Positions 9,850 through 20,039 of a stretch of DNA of 64,000 nt are shown here, one piece after another. Origin of the DNA: Bacteroidota bacterium (GTDB lineage: Bacteria; Bacteroidota; Bacteroidia; UKL13-3); NCBI GenBank assembly GCA_027487835.1, contig JAIYCU010000037.1:1-64000 (forward strand). Reading direction: 5' to 3'. A model generated the notes under the pieces. It had not been told where the DNA came from. It saw only the letters and a program-made list of their open reading frames with translations, and ran no database searches. How positions within the stretch are numbered: position 1 is the first letter of the stretch; each line of letters starts with the position of its first letter. A program made the translations under genes and the position numbers.

Positions 9850-11450
9850 ATGAAAAATTTTCAATCAAATCTAATTTAATCGATTTAGAAAATAGAAATA
9901 TTAGGCCTGTTAAAATTTCAATAAGTAATGGAATTATAGAATCAATTGAAACGCTCAATGAAACCTTCGAAACCTTTGTTCTTCCTGGTTTTATTGATGC
10001 ACATGTTCATATAGAAAGTTCTTTATTGCCGCCCTCTAGTTTTGCAAGACTTGCCATAAAACATGGAACAATTGCAACAGTTAGCGACCCGCATGAAATA
10101 GCAAATGTATTAGGCGTTACAGGCGTAAATTATATGTTAGAAGATGCAGCTAAGGTTCCTTTTAAATTCTTTTTTGGGGCTCCTTCTTGTGTACCGGCCA
10201 CTTTTTTTGAAACCGCTGGTGCTGTTATTAATGCCCAAGAGGTAAATCAATTACTGCAGGATGAGCGTATTTTATACCTCACAGAAATGATGAATTACCC
10301 AGGTGTAATTTATAGGGAAGAGGAAGTGCTTCAAAAAATTGCCTATGCACAAGCTGCAGGGAAGCCAATAGATGGCCATGCACCTGGTTTACGTGGCCAT
10401 GACTTAGACCTATATATTAAAGCGGGTATTAGCACAGATCATGAATGCTTTACCTTAGATGAAGCCCTCGAGAAATTACAGAAGGGTATGAAGGTTATTA
10501 TTAGAGAAGGAAGTGCCGCTCGAAATTTTGATACCTTACATCCCCTCCTTGGAAAATATATAAGCCAATTAATGTTTTGCTCAGATGATAAACATCCTGA
10601 TAGCTTATTGCTTGGTCATATCAATGAGTTGGTTGTAAAGTCAATTGCCTTGGGTTATAATCTTTTTGATGTGTTAACAGTGGCTTGTGTCAATCCTGTC
10701 AAGCATTATAAACTGCCTGTTGGCTTGCTTAGGGTGGGTGATCCTGCCGATTTTATTATCGTCAACCAATTGGAGCGTTTTGAGGTATTAGAAACCTACG
10801 TAAATGGGCTTTGTGTCTATAATGGAGAGGCAAATAAAATACCGCATGCTTCGCCAACTATTATAAATAATTTTCGGGTTGAACCTATCCCCGTAAGCGA
10901 TTTATTGCATACACCTAAGGAAATACAAGAAGTTATTGAATGCTTAGACGGACAGCTTGTAACAGGGAGTTTAAAGGTGCCTGCGGCTGAAATTTTGCCA
11001 AGCAATGACTACTTGAAAATTGTGGTCGTAAATAGATATGAGACCGCAAAGCCAGCCATTGCTTATATCAAGAACTTTGGCTTAACCCAAGGTGCCATTG
11101 CCTCTTCTGTAGCCCATGATAGCCATAATATCATTGCCGTAGGTGTGAATGACGAGGCCATATGCCAAGCCATAAATTTAATTTTCCAATCAAAAGGTGG
11201 CTTATCCGCCTGCAATGATTCCCAAGAACTTATATTGCCCTTGCCAATTGCAGGTTTAATGAGCAATGAAGACGCCTACGATGTAGCAGACCGCTACACA
11301 AAAATAGATAATTTTAGCAAGCAAATTTTGGGCGCCTCGCTCAAAGCACCGTTTATGAGTTTATCTTTTATGGCATTATTGGTGATTCCACACCTGAAGT
11401 TAAGTGATAAAGGATTGTTTAGCGGAGATACATTTTCTTTTGTAAATTAG
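9846..11450 (+). CDS. ade: Adenine deaminase
   Basis: 534 residues. It is an amidohydrolase-superfamily enzyme that converts adenine to hypoxanthine and ammonia. The metal-binding DAHVHIESS follows the first strand of the barrel near residue 52, and SDPHEIANVLG is characteristic of bacterial adenine deaminase. Further metal ligands lie in DGHAPGLRG, STDHE and FCSDDKHP. Length is close to the family norm (about 540-590). It overlaps cdd by 4 bp, and the next small gene begins 5 bp downstream. Confidence 0.9.
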   Translation: MNEKFSIKSNLIDLENRNIRPVKISISNGIIESIETLNETFETFVLPGFIDAHVHIESSLLPPSSFARLAIKHGTIATVSDPHEIANVLGVTGVNYMLEDAAKVPFKFFFGAPSCVPATFFETAGAVINAQEVNQLLQDERILYLTEMMNYPGVIYREEEVLQKIAYAQAAGKPIDGHAPGLRGHDLDLYIKAGISTDHECFTLDEALEKLQKGMKVIIREGSAARNFDTLHPLLGKYISQLMFCSDDKHPDSLLLGHINELVVKSIALGYNLFDVLTVACVNPVKHYKLPVGLLRVGDPADFIIVNQLERFEVLETYVNGLCVYNGEANKIPHASPTIINNFRVEPIPVSDLLHTPKEIQEVIECLDGQLVTGSLKVPAAEILPSNDYLKIVVVNRYETAKPAIAYIKNFGLTQGAIASSVAHDSHNIIAVGVNDEAICQAINLIFQSKGGLSACNDSQELILPLPIAGLMSNEDAYDVADRYTKIDNFSKQILGASLKAPFMSLSFMALLVIPHLKLSDKGLFSGDTFSFVN

Positions 11451-11455
11451 CGGCG

Positions 11456-11641
11456 ATGAAGGACACCATCAAAGATTGGATAAGGCGCATACAATTACTC
11501 TTTTATTTTGGGGTATTGTTGCTCGTATTTATAATCTTCATACTAGAGATTAAACGTGCTTATAGCATTGATTTTATTCCTAATTTTAATGGTGAAGTGG
11601 ATGATGAATATTTTCGAATTAAAGATGGTTGGTTTAATTAA
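11456..11641 (+). CDS. Small single-pass membrane protein, unrecognised
   Basis: 61 residues. A basic, amphipathic start (MKDTIKDWIRRI) leads into one strong membrane segment (about 13-33), followed by a short acidic tail. It starts 5 bp after adenine deaminase and ends 3 bp before the large DUF4175-like gene, so all three are probably transcribed together. A partner role with the downstream membrane protein is possible, but nothing in the sequence proves it. Confidence 0.6.
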   Translation: MKDTIKDWIRRIQLLFYFGVLLLVFIIFILEIKRAYSIDFIPNFNGEVDDEYFRIKDGWFN

Positions 11642-11644
11642 CTT

Positions 11645-14600
11645 GTGAGTAAAATACCTAACGAAATATTGCTTAAAAAGCTGGATGCTTTTATTCGCAA
11701 GTATTACCAGAACCAACTTATAAAAGGAGTAATCTTATTTTTTACTACTTTTCTTATTGGCTTCTTATTGGTAGCGCTGCTCGAATATTTTGGAAGGTAT
11801 ACTTCAACCATTAGAGCTGTATTGTTTTTTAGCTTAGTCTTTATTTCTATTCTCACTTTTATACGTTTTATTATTTGGCCTGCTACTAAGTTATTAAAGT
11901 TTGGAAACGTACTTTCTTATGAACAAGCTGCTGAAATTATTGGAAAGCACTTTGCTCATGTTTCAGATAAATTACTCAATGCCTTGCAACTCATGTCGCA
12001 TGCCGACCCTTCCAATCACTTACTGATAGCGGCTATTGAACAAAAGACCATTGACTTATCTCCCTTGCCTTTTACGGCTGCTGTAGATTTTAAAGCCAAT
12101 GTAAAATACCTTAAGTATGCAGGATTTCCACTTGCTGTCCTAATATTAATTTTGTTGATAGCACCTGCCATGGTGAGCGAAAGTGCCAATAGACTTTTAA
12201 ATTATAGCCAAGCTTTTAAAGTGCCTGCACCTTTTACTTTTCGCATCGAAAATGATTCGCTAGTAGCCGAGCAATATCAAGATTTTGAATTAAACGTAAA
12301 CTTAAATGGGCAAAAACTACCCAATGAAGTTTATATTATAATAGACGCTCAAAAGTATAGGTTAGAAAAAATTGATGAAACACATTTTAGGTATCAATTT
12401 AAGAATATTCAAAAGTCGATTCCCTTTCATTTAGAGGCCTTGGGTTTTGAAGATGATACTCGCTTGTTAGAGGTGTTTGCCAAACCTGTAATGATAAATT
12501 ATTCAGCATTTTTGGATTACCCTTCTTATTTAGGAAAAAAGGATGAGCGCATTAATAATCCTGGTGATATATCTATCCCTGCGGGTACCATTATTACCTG
12601 GAGTTTTACCGGGAAACAAACACAAGCAATAAAACTATTCTTTAACAAAATAACAGTTTCAGCCCTGCGAAAAAATGAGGTCAATTTTGGGTATACCAAG
12701 AAGTTTTTTGTTTCGGATGATTATAGTATCGTGCTTTCTAATGAACAAGTGGTAAGAGGCGACTCATTGCATTTCTCTATTTTGGTTCAACCCGATACTT
12801 ACCCTAGCATTTCTATTGAACAAAAAGTTGATTCACTTACAGGAAAGTACATTTACTTGGCAGGTGCTGCCTTAGATGATTACGGACTTAGCAAGCTTAG
12901 TTTTAATTATCGCTTTGTTAAATCCGACAACAAAGAAAAAGTAGCGCGCGGCAATCAATTGGAATGGATAGAGATACCAAAAGATAATCGCATTCAGGTT
13001 AATCATATTTTTGATTTATATAAAATTGGCTTTGAGCCATCGGATGAATTAGAATACTATTTTGAGGTCTGGGACAATGATGGAGTGGTGGGTCCAAAGT
13101 CTACAAAGGGAGAGAAATTAAGCATGAAGGCGCCTGATAGAAGAGCCTTACAAGCGCAAACAGATGCAGAAAGCAATGCCCTAGAAAATAAAATGGAGGA
13201 AGCGCTTAAAGAATCAAAAGAGTTGCAAGCAGAGCTTAATAAACTACAAGATAAGTTGAAGTCGCAGCAAGCCTTAAGCTGGGAAGAAAAAAAGAAGTTG
13301 GAGCAATTACTCAATCAACAAAAACAACTGCAAGAGAAGCTCAAAACCTTGCAAAAAGACTTTAAGCAAAAGAATATTAAAGAGCAAGCTTTTAAGGAAG
13401 AACAAGAGCGCATAATGGAAAAGCAAGAACAGCTCCAAAAAATGTATGAACAGTTGATGAATGATGAGATGAAACAACTGATGAAGCAATTGGAGAACAT
13501 GATGAAATTGCAGAATAAAGACCAAATCAAAAAGGAACTCGATAAAATGGAGTTAGGCAATAAAGATGTAGAGAAGGAATTGGATAGGATGCTCGAAATG
13601 TATAAGGAACTAGAGCTGGATAAGAAGATGGAAGATGCCATGAAATCTTTAAAGAATTTGGCCGACGAGCAACGAAACCTAAAACAGGATATTGAGAAAC
13701 AACCAAAAGATGCAGGCAATGAGCCGCAACAAAAGCAAGAGGAGTTAAAGCAGAAATTTGAAGATTTACAAAAAGACTTGCGCGAACTTGAAAAAAAGAA
13801 CAAGGAATTAGAATCGCCTAAAAACCTCGCCGACACCAAATCGCTAGAGCAGGAGATAAAAGATAAAATGGAGCAAAGTTCCCAAGAAATGAAAAAGGGA
13901 AACAGCAAAAAGGCGGGTGCAAAAATGGATGAAGCAGCAGACGACCTCGAGAAAATGGAGCAGCAAATGCAAGAGCAAAAGGAAAAGGACGAGGAAGAGA
14001 AGGATGAAATTGATGCGCAAGCCTTACGCGAAATTCTTGAAAACCTAATTCAAGTGAGCAAAGACCAAGAGCAAATCATGGAAGATTTAAAGCAAATTAC
14101 GGGTTATAATCCAAAATTTGTGGCCTTAGCGCAAAAGCAGAAAATTTTGCAAGGCAATGCTAAAATAATTGAAGACAGCTTGTTGAGCATTAGTAAACGT
14201 GCACCAGAAGTAAAATCATTTATTAATAAGGAAGTCACTAAAATGAATGATTTCCTAGATAAAAGTAACCAAAGCTTTTCGCAGAGAAATATTGGAGAAG
14301 CGCGTGTTCAACAGCAATATGCCATGACTAGCATGAATAATTTAGCGGTCATGTTAAGTGAATCGCTAAAGGAAATGCAGCAAAAGAACCAGCAGAATAA
14401 GCAAGCAAAAGGCAAAGGAAAAGGGAAGCCCAAGCCCAAGCCTGGCTCAGGCAAACCAAGTATGAGTCAGCTTAAGAAAATGCAAGAGGAGATGAATAAG
14501 CAAATGAAGGAGGGCATGAATAAAAATGGAACTGGTAAGCCGGGTGGGGGTCAACTTTCTAGTGAACAATTTGCCCGTATGGCAGCGCAGCAAATGGCCA

Positions 14601-14989
14601 TCAGGCAGCAAATGCAAAAAATGTTGAGTCAGATGGATGCCCTAGAAAAAGAAAAACTTGGGGGTGGGAAAACGCTGGGCGACTTACAAAAGCTTATGGA
14701 GCAAACCGAGAAAGATTTATTTAATAAACAGCTTACCCAAGAAACGCTCATGCGCCAACAAGATATTTTAACGCGTTTATTAGAACACGAAAAGGCAGAA
14801 AAGAAACAAGAACAAGAGCAGAAACGAGAAGCAGAACAAGGCAAAGAAAAACCGAGACCAAGCCCACAATACATTGAACAGCTCAACCAAAAGCGCCGTC
14901 GCGAAACAGAATTATTGCAAAGCGTGCCATCAGAAATGCAGCCCTATTATAAGCAGAAGGCTAAGGAATATTTAGAAAAGGCTGAGTAG
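11645..14989 (+). CDS. DUF4175-like membrane protein with very long coiled coil
   Basis: 1114 residues from GTG 11645. There are membrane segments near 25-50, 57-80 and 150-170, then a beta-rich periplasmic-type region to about 490. From about 500 to the end there is an extreme Lys/Glu/Gln-rich coiled coil, including a KGKGKGKPKPKPGSGKP hinge near 920-936. This layout matches the DUF4175 family of Bacteroidota and Alphaproteobacteria, whose function is unknown. Its last 29 bp overlap the convergent truA. The antisense frames opposite the coiled coil are long only because of composition. Confidence 0.7.
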   Translation: MSKIPNEILLKKLDAFIRKYYQNQLIKGVILFFTTFLIGFLLVALLEYFGRYTSTIRAVLFFSLVFISILTFIRFIIWPATKLLKFGNVLSYEQAAEIIGKHFAHVSDKLLNALQLMSHADPSNHLLIAAIEQKTIDLSPLPFTAAVDFKANVKYLKYAGFPLAVLILILLIAPAMVSESANRLLNYSQAFKVPAPFTFRIENDSLVAEQYQDFELNVNLNGQKLPNEVYIIIDAQKYRLEKIDETHFRYQFKNIQKSIPFHLEALGFEDDTRLLEVFAKPVMINYSAFLDYPSYLGKKDERINNPGDISIPAGTIITWSFTGKQTQAIKLFFNKITVSALRKNEVNFGYTKKFFVSDDYSIVLSNEQVVRGDSLHFSILVQPDTYPSISIEQKVDSLTGKYIYLAGAALDDYGLSKLSFNYRFVKSDNKEKVARGNQLEWIEIPKDNRIQVNHIFDLYKIGFEPSDELEYYFEVWDNDGVVGPKSTKGEKLSMKAPDRRALQAQTDAESNALENKMEEALKESKELQAELNKLQDKLKSQQALSWEEKKKLEQLLNQQKQLQEKLKTLQKDFKQKNIKEQAFKEEQERIMEKQEQLQKMYEQLMNDEMKQLMKQLENMMKLQNKDQIKKELDKMELGNKDVEKELDRMLEMYKELELDKKMEDAMKSLKNLADEQRNLKQDIEKQPKDAGNEPQQKQEELKQKFEDLQKDLRELEKKNKELESPKNLADTKSLEQEIKDKMEQSSQEMKKGNSKKAGAKMDEAADDLEKMEQQMQEQKEKDEEEKDEIDAQALREILENLIQVSKDQEQIMEDLKQITGYNPKFVALAQKQKILQGNAKIIEDSLLSISKRAPEVKSFINKEVTKMNDFLDKSNQSFSQRNIGEARVQQQYAMTSMNNLAVMLSESLKEMQQKNQQNKQAKGKGKGKPKPKPGSGKPSMSQLKKMQEEMNKQMKEGMNKNGTGKPGGGQLSSEQFARMAAQQMAIRQQMQKMLSQMDALEKEKLGGGKTLGDLQKLMEQTEKDLFNKQLTQETLMRQQDILTRLLEHEKAEKKQEQEQKREAEQGKEKPRPSPQYIEQLNQKRRRETELLQSVPSEMQPYYKQKAKEYLEKAE

Positions 14990-15716
14990 GATAGTAAACT
15001 TCCGTTAAAAATAAGCCATTTGCAGGCACACTTTGGCCTGCCTCGCTCCGGTTTTTACTTTTTAAAACCGCTTCAAATTGCGCAATATTTTTTTTCTCCG
15101 ACCCAACTTCGAGTAAAGTTCCAACAATTGCCCTTACCATATTACGCAAAAATCGGTCGGCTTTGATGGTAAAAACCAAGGTGTTTTTTTCGGTTTGAAC
15201 CCACACTGCCTCACGCACCTCACAATTGAAAGTTTTTACATCTGTATGAACCTTACTAAAACATTCGAAGTCGCTATGGATTAAAAGCAATTTAGCAGCT
15301 TCATTCATTAAATCAACGCGAAGCGGTTTCGTATAAAGCATGCTAAAATCGCGTAGGAAGGGGTTAGGCTGCGTGCAAATAATATATTCATAGCCTCTTT
15401 CTATCGCGTCAAATCTTGCATGAAAGTTAGGATCCGCTTGGCCTGTGCCATATATACTAATGCTATGAGGAAGAATAGCATTTAATTGAAACTTCAGCTT
15501 AGCAATGTCAATTTCATTTAGGGTGTCAAAATGGGCGAAATAATTTTTGGCATGAACCCCTGTATCCGTTCTGCCACAGCCCACAATTTCGATAGGAGTT
15601 TTGAGTAAAATACTTAATTTTTCTTGTAATTCACCTTGCACACTGCGCGCATTTGGTTGTATCTGCCAACCATGAAAATCCTTTCCATTATATCCTAAAT
15701 GAATGATATACCGCAT
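14961..15716 (-). CDS. truA: tRNA pseudouridine(38-40) synthase
   Basis: 251 residues. It isomerises uridines 38-40 in the anticodon arm. The catalytic Asp51 sits in GRTDTGVHA, and the N-terminal YNGKDFHGWQ is typical of TruA. It is the last gene of the minus-strand acpP-fabF-rnc-truA run. Its ATG overlaps the rnc stop (TAATG), so translation is probably coupled. Confidence 0.93.
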   Translation of the reverse strand: MRYIIHLGYNGKDFHGWQIQPNARSVQGELQEKLSILLKTPIEIVGCGRTDTGVHAKNYFAHFDTLNEIDIAKLKFQLNAILPHSISIYGTGQADPNFHARFDAIERGYEYIICTQPNPFLRDFSMLYTKPLRVDLMNEAAKLLLIHSDFECFSKVHTDVKTFNCEVREAVWVQTEKNTLVFTIKADRFLRNMVRAIVGTLLEVGSEKKNIAQFEAVLKSKNRSEAGQSVPANGLFLTEVYYPTQPFLNIP

Positions 15717-16462
15717 TATTCTGAACTAAGGCCAAGCATTTCAAATGTTCTTTGCGAGGCAATTTGTTCTGCTTTTTTCTTAGAAAGATGCTCGGCTGCA
15801 CCCTTATTTTCACCATTAAACTTTACCACCACCTTGTAAATTTTACTCTTTCCATCAGGAAAGTCGGAGGCTTCAAGCTCTACAGGAATATTATTTTTCT
15901 GGCAGTATTCCAGTAATCTTCCTTTAAAATTAGTTTCGGTAATTTCTAATTTATCTACATCAATATGAAACCGTAGCAGGTTATCGATGATAAACTTTTT
16001 GCAGACTTCAAATCCCGCATCTAAAAAGATGGCGCCTATAAAAGCCTCTAAGGCATTGCCAAAAATGCTATTTCTAAGGCTAATATTTTGCAAGGCTTTT
16101 TTATCGTACTCTACAATTTGGTTGAGATTAAGTTTAATAGCCAAGCTATTTAGACTTTCCCTACTTACTATTTTGGAGCGCAATTGGGTCAAGAAACCCT
16201 CATCTTTAAATGGATATTTTTTAAAAAGAAATTCTGCAACAATAGAATTGAGCATGGCATCCCCTAAAAACTCCAAACGTTCATTGCTATCCTTTGAACC
16301 GCTGGCAGAGCGCATGAGTTTTGATACAGAATGATGTCTTAAAGCTTGCTCATAGGCATTCATCCGCTTAGGATAAAAGCCTGTAATTCCCTTTATTTTT
16401 TCCGCCAAAATTCTTTGTTCAGCCGTTTTCGGCCTAAGCATAGAGAGAATTCGGCCTAGCAC
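15716..16462 (-). CDS. rnc: Ribonuclease III
   Basis: 248 residues. It cleaves double-stranded RNA in rRNA maturation and mRNA turnover. The signature ERLEFLGDAML lies at about 61-71, and the second catalytic acidic motif is ALEAFIGAIFLDAG. A double-stranded RNA-binding domain occupies the last 70 residues (FKGRLLEYCQKN ... KKKAEQIASQ). It starts 2 bp after the fabF stop and overlaps truA by one base. Confidence 0.93.
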   Translation of the reverse strand: MLGRILSMLRPKTAEQRILAEKIKGITGFYPKRMNAYEQALRHHSVSKLMRSASGSKDSNERLEFLGDAMLNSIVAEFLFKKYPFKDEGFLTQLRSKIVSRESLNSLAIKLNLNQIVEYDKKALQNISLRNSIFGNALEAFIGAIFLDAGFEVCKKFIIDNLLRFHIDVDKLEITETNFKGRLLEYCQKNNIPVELEASDFPDGKSKIYKVVVKFNGENKGAAEHLSKKKAEQIASQRTFEMLGLSSE

Positions 16463-16464
16463 AA

Positions 16465-17715
16465 TTAAGCAGAATATTTTTTCAGAATAACTGAGGCGTT
16501 ATGTCCGCCAAAGCCAAAAGTATTACTGATTGCCGCTCTTACTTCCCTTGTTTGAGCCTTATTAAAGGTAAGGTTCAGTTTTGGGTCGAAAGCTGGGTCG
16601 TCTGTAAAGTGGTTGATGGTAGGAGGAATCACTCCTTTATAAATTGCCATAATACAAGCAATTGCCTCAATGGCACCCGCGCCCCCTAATAAGTGGCCCG
16701 TCATAGATTTGGTTGAGCTAATATTAACGTTATAGGCGTGGTCGCCAAAAACATTTAAAATTGCTTTTATTTCTTGAGGATCGCCCAGTGGTGTGGAAGT
16801 ACCATGTACATTTATGTAATCAATTTCATCCAAACTCATTTCTGCGTCTTCCAAGGCAAACTTCATTACATTGGTAGCGCCAAGTCCGTCTGGGTGTGGT
16901 GCTGTCATATGGTAAGCATCGGCAGATAAGCCGCAGCCTGCCACTTCAGCATAAATTTTTGCGCCTCTAGCAAGGGCATGTTCCAATTCTTCTAAAACAA
17001 GTGCACCTCCGCCTTCTCCTAAAACAAAACCATCGCGGTCCAAATCAAATGGACGGGAGGCCGTTTCTGGGCTGTCATTTCTCTCGCTGAGCGCTTTCAT
17101 TGCATTGAAACCTCCAATGGCAGCTTCATTTACACCTGCTTCAGAGCCTCCTGTGATGATGATGTCTGCTTTGTTAAGGCGAATGTAATTAAACGCATCT
17201 GCAATGGCATTGGTTGAAGAGGCACAAGCGGATACGGTTACAAAGTTTGGTCCACGGTACCCATGTCTAATCGAAATAAGACCGGCAGAAATATCGCCAA
17301 TCATCATTGGGATAAAGAATGGGCTGAACCTAGGCGTACCATCTCCTTTAGCGTAAGCCGTAACTTCACTTAAAAAGGTGTTTAAACCGCCAATTCCTGT
17401 ACCCCAAATTACGCCTACTCTGTCTTTATTGATCGTATCATCAAGCTTAGCATCCTTTATGGCTTCATCAGTTGTTACAATAGCAAACTGAGTAAAGCGG
17501 TCCATTCTGCGCGCTTCCTTCTTATCAATGAATTCAGTTGGATCAAAATTCTTTACTTCACAGGAGAATTTTGTCTTGAACTTGGTTGTATCAAATTGGG
17601 TAGTGAGACTTGCCCCACTAACCCCATTTGATAAACCTTCCCAATAGGCCTCGAGGGTGTTTCCGATTGGTGTGATGGCACCTAAGCCTGTAACCACAAC
17701 TCTGCGAGTCTGCAT
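16465..17715 (-). CDS. fabF: 3-oxoacyl-[acyl-carrier-protein] synthase II
   Basis: 416 residues from ATG 17715 (the frame extends two codons to a TTG). It condenses malonyl-ACP with acyl-ACP in fatty acid elongation. The active-site Cys lies in VSACASSTNAI, and the two catalytic His lie in VHGTSTPLGD and MTGHLLGGAGA. The C-terminal NTFGFGGHNA is a typical KAS II ending. It lies 24 bp after acpP, as in many bacteria. Confidence 0.95.
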   Translation of the reverse strand: MQTRRVVVTGLGAITPIGNTLEAYWEGLSNGVSGASLTTQFDTTKFKTKFSCEVKNFDPTEFIDKKEARRMDRFTQFAIVTTDEAIKDAKLDDTINKDRVGVIWGTGIGGLNTFLSEVTAYAKGDGTPRFSPFFIPMMIGDISAGLISIRHGYRGPNFVTVSACASSTNAIADAFNYIRLNKADIIITGGSEAGVNEAAIGGFNAMKALSERNDSPETASRPFDLDRDGFVLGEGGGALVLEELEHALARGAKIYAEVAGCGLSADAYHMTAPHPDGLGATNVMKFALEDAEMSLDEIDYINVHGTSTPLGDPQEIKAILNVFGDHAYNVNISSTKSMTGHLLGGAGAIEAIACIMAIYKGVIPPTINHFTDDPAFDPKLNLTFNKAQTREVRAAISNTFGFGGHNASVILKKYSA

Positions 17716-17739
17716 GAGCAAATCGTTAAATTTTGCTAA

Positions 17740-17979
17740 TTAAGCTTTTACGTTTTGTTCAATGTAGGCAATCGCTTGTCCAACTGTACCGATTTTCTCG
17801 GCTTGGTCGTCTGGAATGGCGATGTTGAATTCCTTTTCGAACTCCATGATCAACTCAACCGTGTCTAGTGAGTCTGCACCTAAGTCGTTTGTGAAGCTTG
17901 CGTCGTCGTTGATTTCACTTTCTTCAACTCCCAACTTGTCCATGATGATGGTCTTAACTCTTCCTTTGATATCTGACAT
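17740..17979 (-). CDS. acpP: Acyl carrier protein
   Basis: 79 residues, strongly acidic. Ser37 in [12 protein letters not shown] receives the 4'-phosphopantetheine arm. Size and motif are those of the fatty-acid-synthesis ACP. It heads the minus-strand operon with fabF, rnc and truA, and is divergent from the gene at 18028. Its codon choice (many GTC/GAC-type codons) looks more optimised than that of neighbours, as expected for a highly expressed protein. Confidence 0.96.
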   Translation of the reverse strand: MSDIKGRVKTIIMDKLGVEESEINDDASFTNDLGADSLDTVELIMEFEKEFNIAIPDDQAEKIGTVGQAIAYIEQNVKA

Positions 17980-18027
17980 TTTTGTAAGATTTAATAGGTT
18001 GCAAATAAACTACTTTTTAGAAATAAA

Positions 18028-18552
18028 ATGCAAGTTTTGAAAATCTTAGCTAAATCTAAGGCTATTCCTTTGGTTTTCTTGTTAAATTATTTCAAAGAAG
18101 TGGCGTTTCAGCTCAAATTTTATTACTTTGTGGGCTTGAAAAAATTTCAATTAGAAGTAGAAGAAGAGGATGATTTTTTGCTGTTTGGCTTAGTTTCCGA
18201 CTTTAAGCCCAGTAAAATTTCTCATTTTTTGGGTAAAATTTCTCTTCCATTTGAAAGAATTCAAGACTTATTGTTGCCAGATTTTAACCCAAAAGCTGAA
18301 ATCAGCTTCTCAAGGTTTGCCTGTTTAGATGAAGAAAATCACCTCGATTTCTCTTTATTGACCAACAGAGAATTTGGTTATTGGCTTTTTAAAGAACTCA
18401 AACAATTTAATTACTTACTTATTGTAAGGGGTGGATTGGAGTTTTTTGACAGCGATAATTTTATACAACAATGTAGAAATTTAAAAGGGGTGCAATTTAT
18501 TGCGCCAATCGAAAATGAAAAGTTGAAACAAAAATTAAGTGGGATAGTATAA
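18028..18552 (+). CDS. IPExxxVDY-family protein
   Basis: Up to 174 residues from ATG 18028. A TTG at 18136 would give MKKFQLEVEEEDDF, which resembles the usual beginning of this Bacteroidota family, so the first 36 residues may not be translated. The position between acpP (divergent) and pyruvate kinase (5 bp downstream) matches the family's usual setting. The naming motif is only weakly preserved, and function is unknown in the family. The start is uncertain. Confidence 0.55.
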   Translation: MQVLKILAKSKAIPLVFLLNYFKEVAFQLKFYYFVGLKKFQLEVEEEDDFLLFGLVSDFKPSKISHFLGKISLPFERIQDLLLPDFNPKAEISFSRFACLDEENHLDFSLLTNREFGYWLFKELKQFNYLLIVRGGLEFFDSDNFIQQCRNLKGVQFIAPIENEKLKQKLSGIV

Positions 18553-18557
18553 TTATT

Positions 18558-20000
18558 ATGAGAGATCAGAATTTTAACCGAACAAAAATCATTGCCACCA
18601 TCGGTCCGGCAACTTCAAGTTATGAAAATCTTAAAGCCATTGTTACAGAAGGGGTAGATGTATGTCGCCTTAATTTTTCACATGGTTCTTATGAAGACCA
18701 TCAAGTGGTGATAGATAATATCAGAGCCCTTAACGCAGAATTAGGTACGCATGTTTGCATGCTGCTCGACCTGCAAGGCCCTAAACTGCGCGTAGGTGAA
18801 ATGGAGAATGGTAAAATTCAATTAATTGAAGGAAGTATCATTGAGGTTACAACAGAGAAATGCATTGGCACGGCCGAAAAAATTTATGTTAACTTTACCA
18901 ATTTGCCTAAAGATGTAAATAAGGGAGAACGCATTTTATTAGATGATGGTAAATTAGAATTACGCGTTATTGAAACCAACCGCAAAAACCTTATCAAGGC
19001 AGAAGTTGTGGTAGGCGGATTTCTTACCAATAAAAAAGGCTTTAACCTACCCAATACCAAAATGTCTATTCCTTCTATGACCCAGAAAGATTTAGACGAC
19101 CTTAAGTTTGGACTTGAACAAAAGGTGGAGTGGGTAGCCCTTAGCTTTGTTAGAAATGCTGATGATGTTATTTTTATTAAAAACATTATCGAACTCAATG
19201 AATGGAAACCTAGGGTGGTGGCTAAAATAGAAAAACCTGAAGCCATTGCTAATATCGATCAAATTATTCAAGTTGCTGATGGGGTAATGGTGGCACGTGG
19301 CGATTTAGGTGTTGAAATGCCAATGGAACAAGTGCCAGTGCTACAAAAAACCATTGTTAAAAAATGTGTGGAAGCTTCTAAGCCAGTTATCATTGCCACC
19401 CAAATGATGGAAAGCATGATTGTGAGCCCAGTGCCTACCCGTGCCGAGGTAAATGATGTGGCCAATGCCGTGATGGATGGCGCCGATGCCGTAATGCTAA
19501 GTGCCGAAACTTCTGTGGGCGCTTATCCAGTTCAGTGTGTGCGTGCCATGCAAAAAACCATTGCCCAAGTAGAACAAAAAACCAATGCGCCATATTTTAA
19601 AGGAAAACGCCCAGATGAGAATTCTGCGACCTTTCTTTCTGATGAAATACTATTTACGGCCGTTAGAATTTCAGACCATTTAAAGGCTGCTGCGGTAGTA
19701 GGTATGACTTTCTCTGGCTACTCTGCCTATCGCTTGGCAGCTTATCGCCCTAAAGCACCTATCTTCATCTTTACCACCAACCCTCGTTTGTTAAATACCT
19801 TAAGTTTGGTATGGGGTGTGAGAGGATTTTTATACCGTGGTTTTGAAAGTACAGACCACTCTATCCAAGAAGTAAATGATTCGCTCCAAAAACTGGGTTA
19901 TGTAAAACCTGGTGATTTGGTTATTAATACAGCGAGTATGCCAATTACAGATCGCTCTAGAACCAACGCGGTTAAAATTTCAGAAATTAAACAACTGTAA
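18558..20000 (+). CDS. pyk: Pyruvate kinase
   Basis: 480 residues, full length. It transfers phosphate from phosphoenolpyruvate to ADP at the end of glycolysis. It begins NRTKIIATIGPATSSYENL and has LNFSHGSYEDH. The conserved active-site segment is VAKIEKPEAIANID, then VMVARGDLGVEMP, and MMESM and TRAEVNDVANAVMDG follow. The C-terminal allosteric domain is present. It starts 5 bp after the IPExxxVDY gene, and DUF2480 follows. Confidence 0.97.
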   Translation: MRDQNFNRTKIIATIGPATSSYENLKAIVTEGVDVCRLNFSHGSYEDHQVVIDNIRALNAELGTHVCMLLDLQGPKLRVGEMENGKIQLIEGSIIEVTTEKCIGTAEKIYVNFTNLPKDVNKGERILLDDGKLELRVIETNRKNLIKAEVVVGGFLTNKKGFNLPNTKMSIPSMTQKDLDDLKFGLEQKVEWVALSFVRNADDVIFIKNIIELNEWKPRVVAKIEKPEAIANIDQIIQVADGVMVARGDLGVEMPMEQVPVLQKTIVKKCVEASKPVIIATQMMESMIVSPVPTRAEVNDVANAVMDGADAVMLSAETSVGAYPVQCVRAMQKTIAQVEQKTNAPYFKGKRPDENSATFLSDEILFTAVRISDHLKAAAVVGMTFSGYSAYRLAAYRPKAPIFIFTTNPRLLNTLSLVWGVRGFLYRGFESTDHSIQEVNDSLQKLGYVKPGDLVINTASMPITDRSRTNAVKISEIKQL

Positions 20001-20039
20001 ATAGCTATTGAAAAGCAGAAGTAACAGGCGTCAAATTTT

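Noticed and set aside
13057-13908. Long minus-strand frames rich in Ser, Cys and Phe
   Set aside because: They are the antisense of the Lys/Glu/Gln coiled coil of the DUF4175-like gene. Their composition is fully explained by it.
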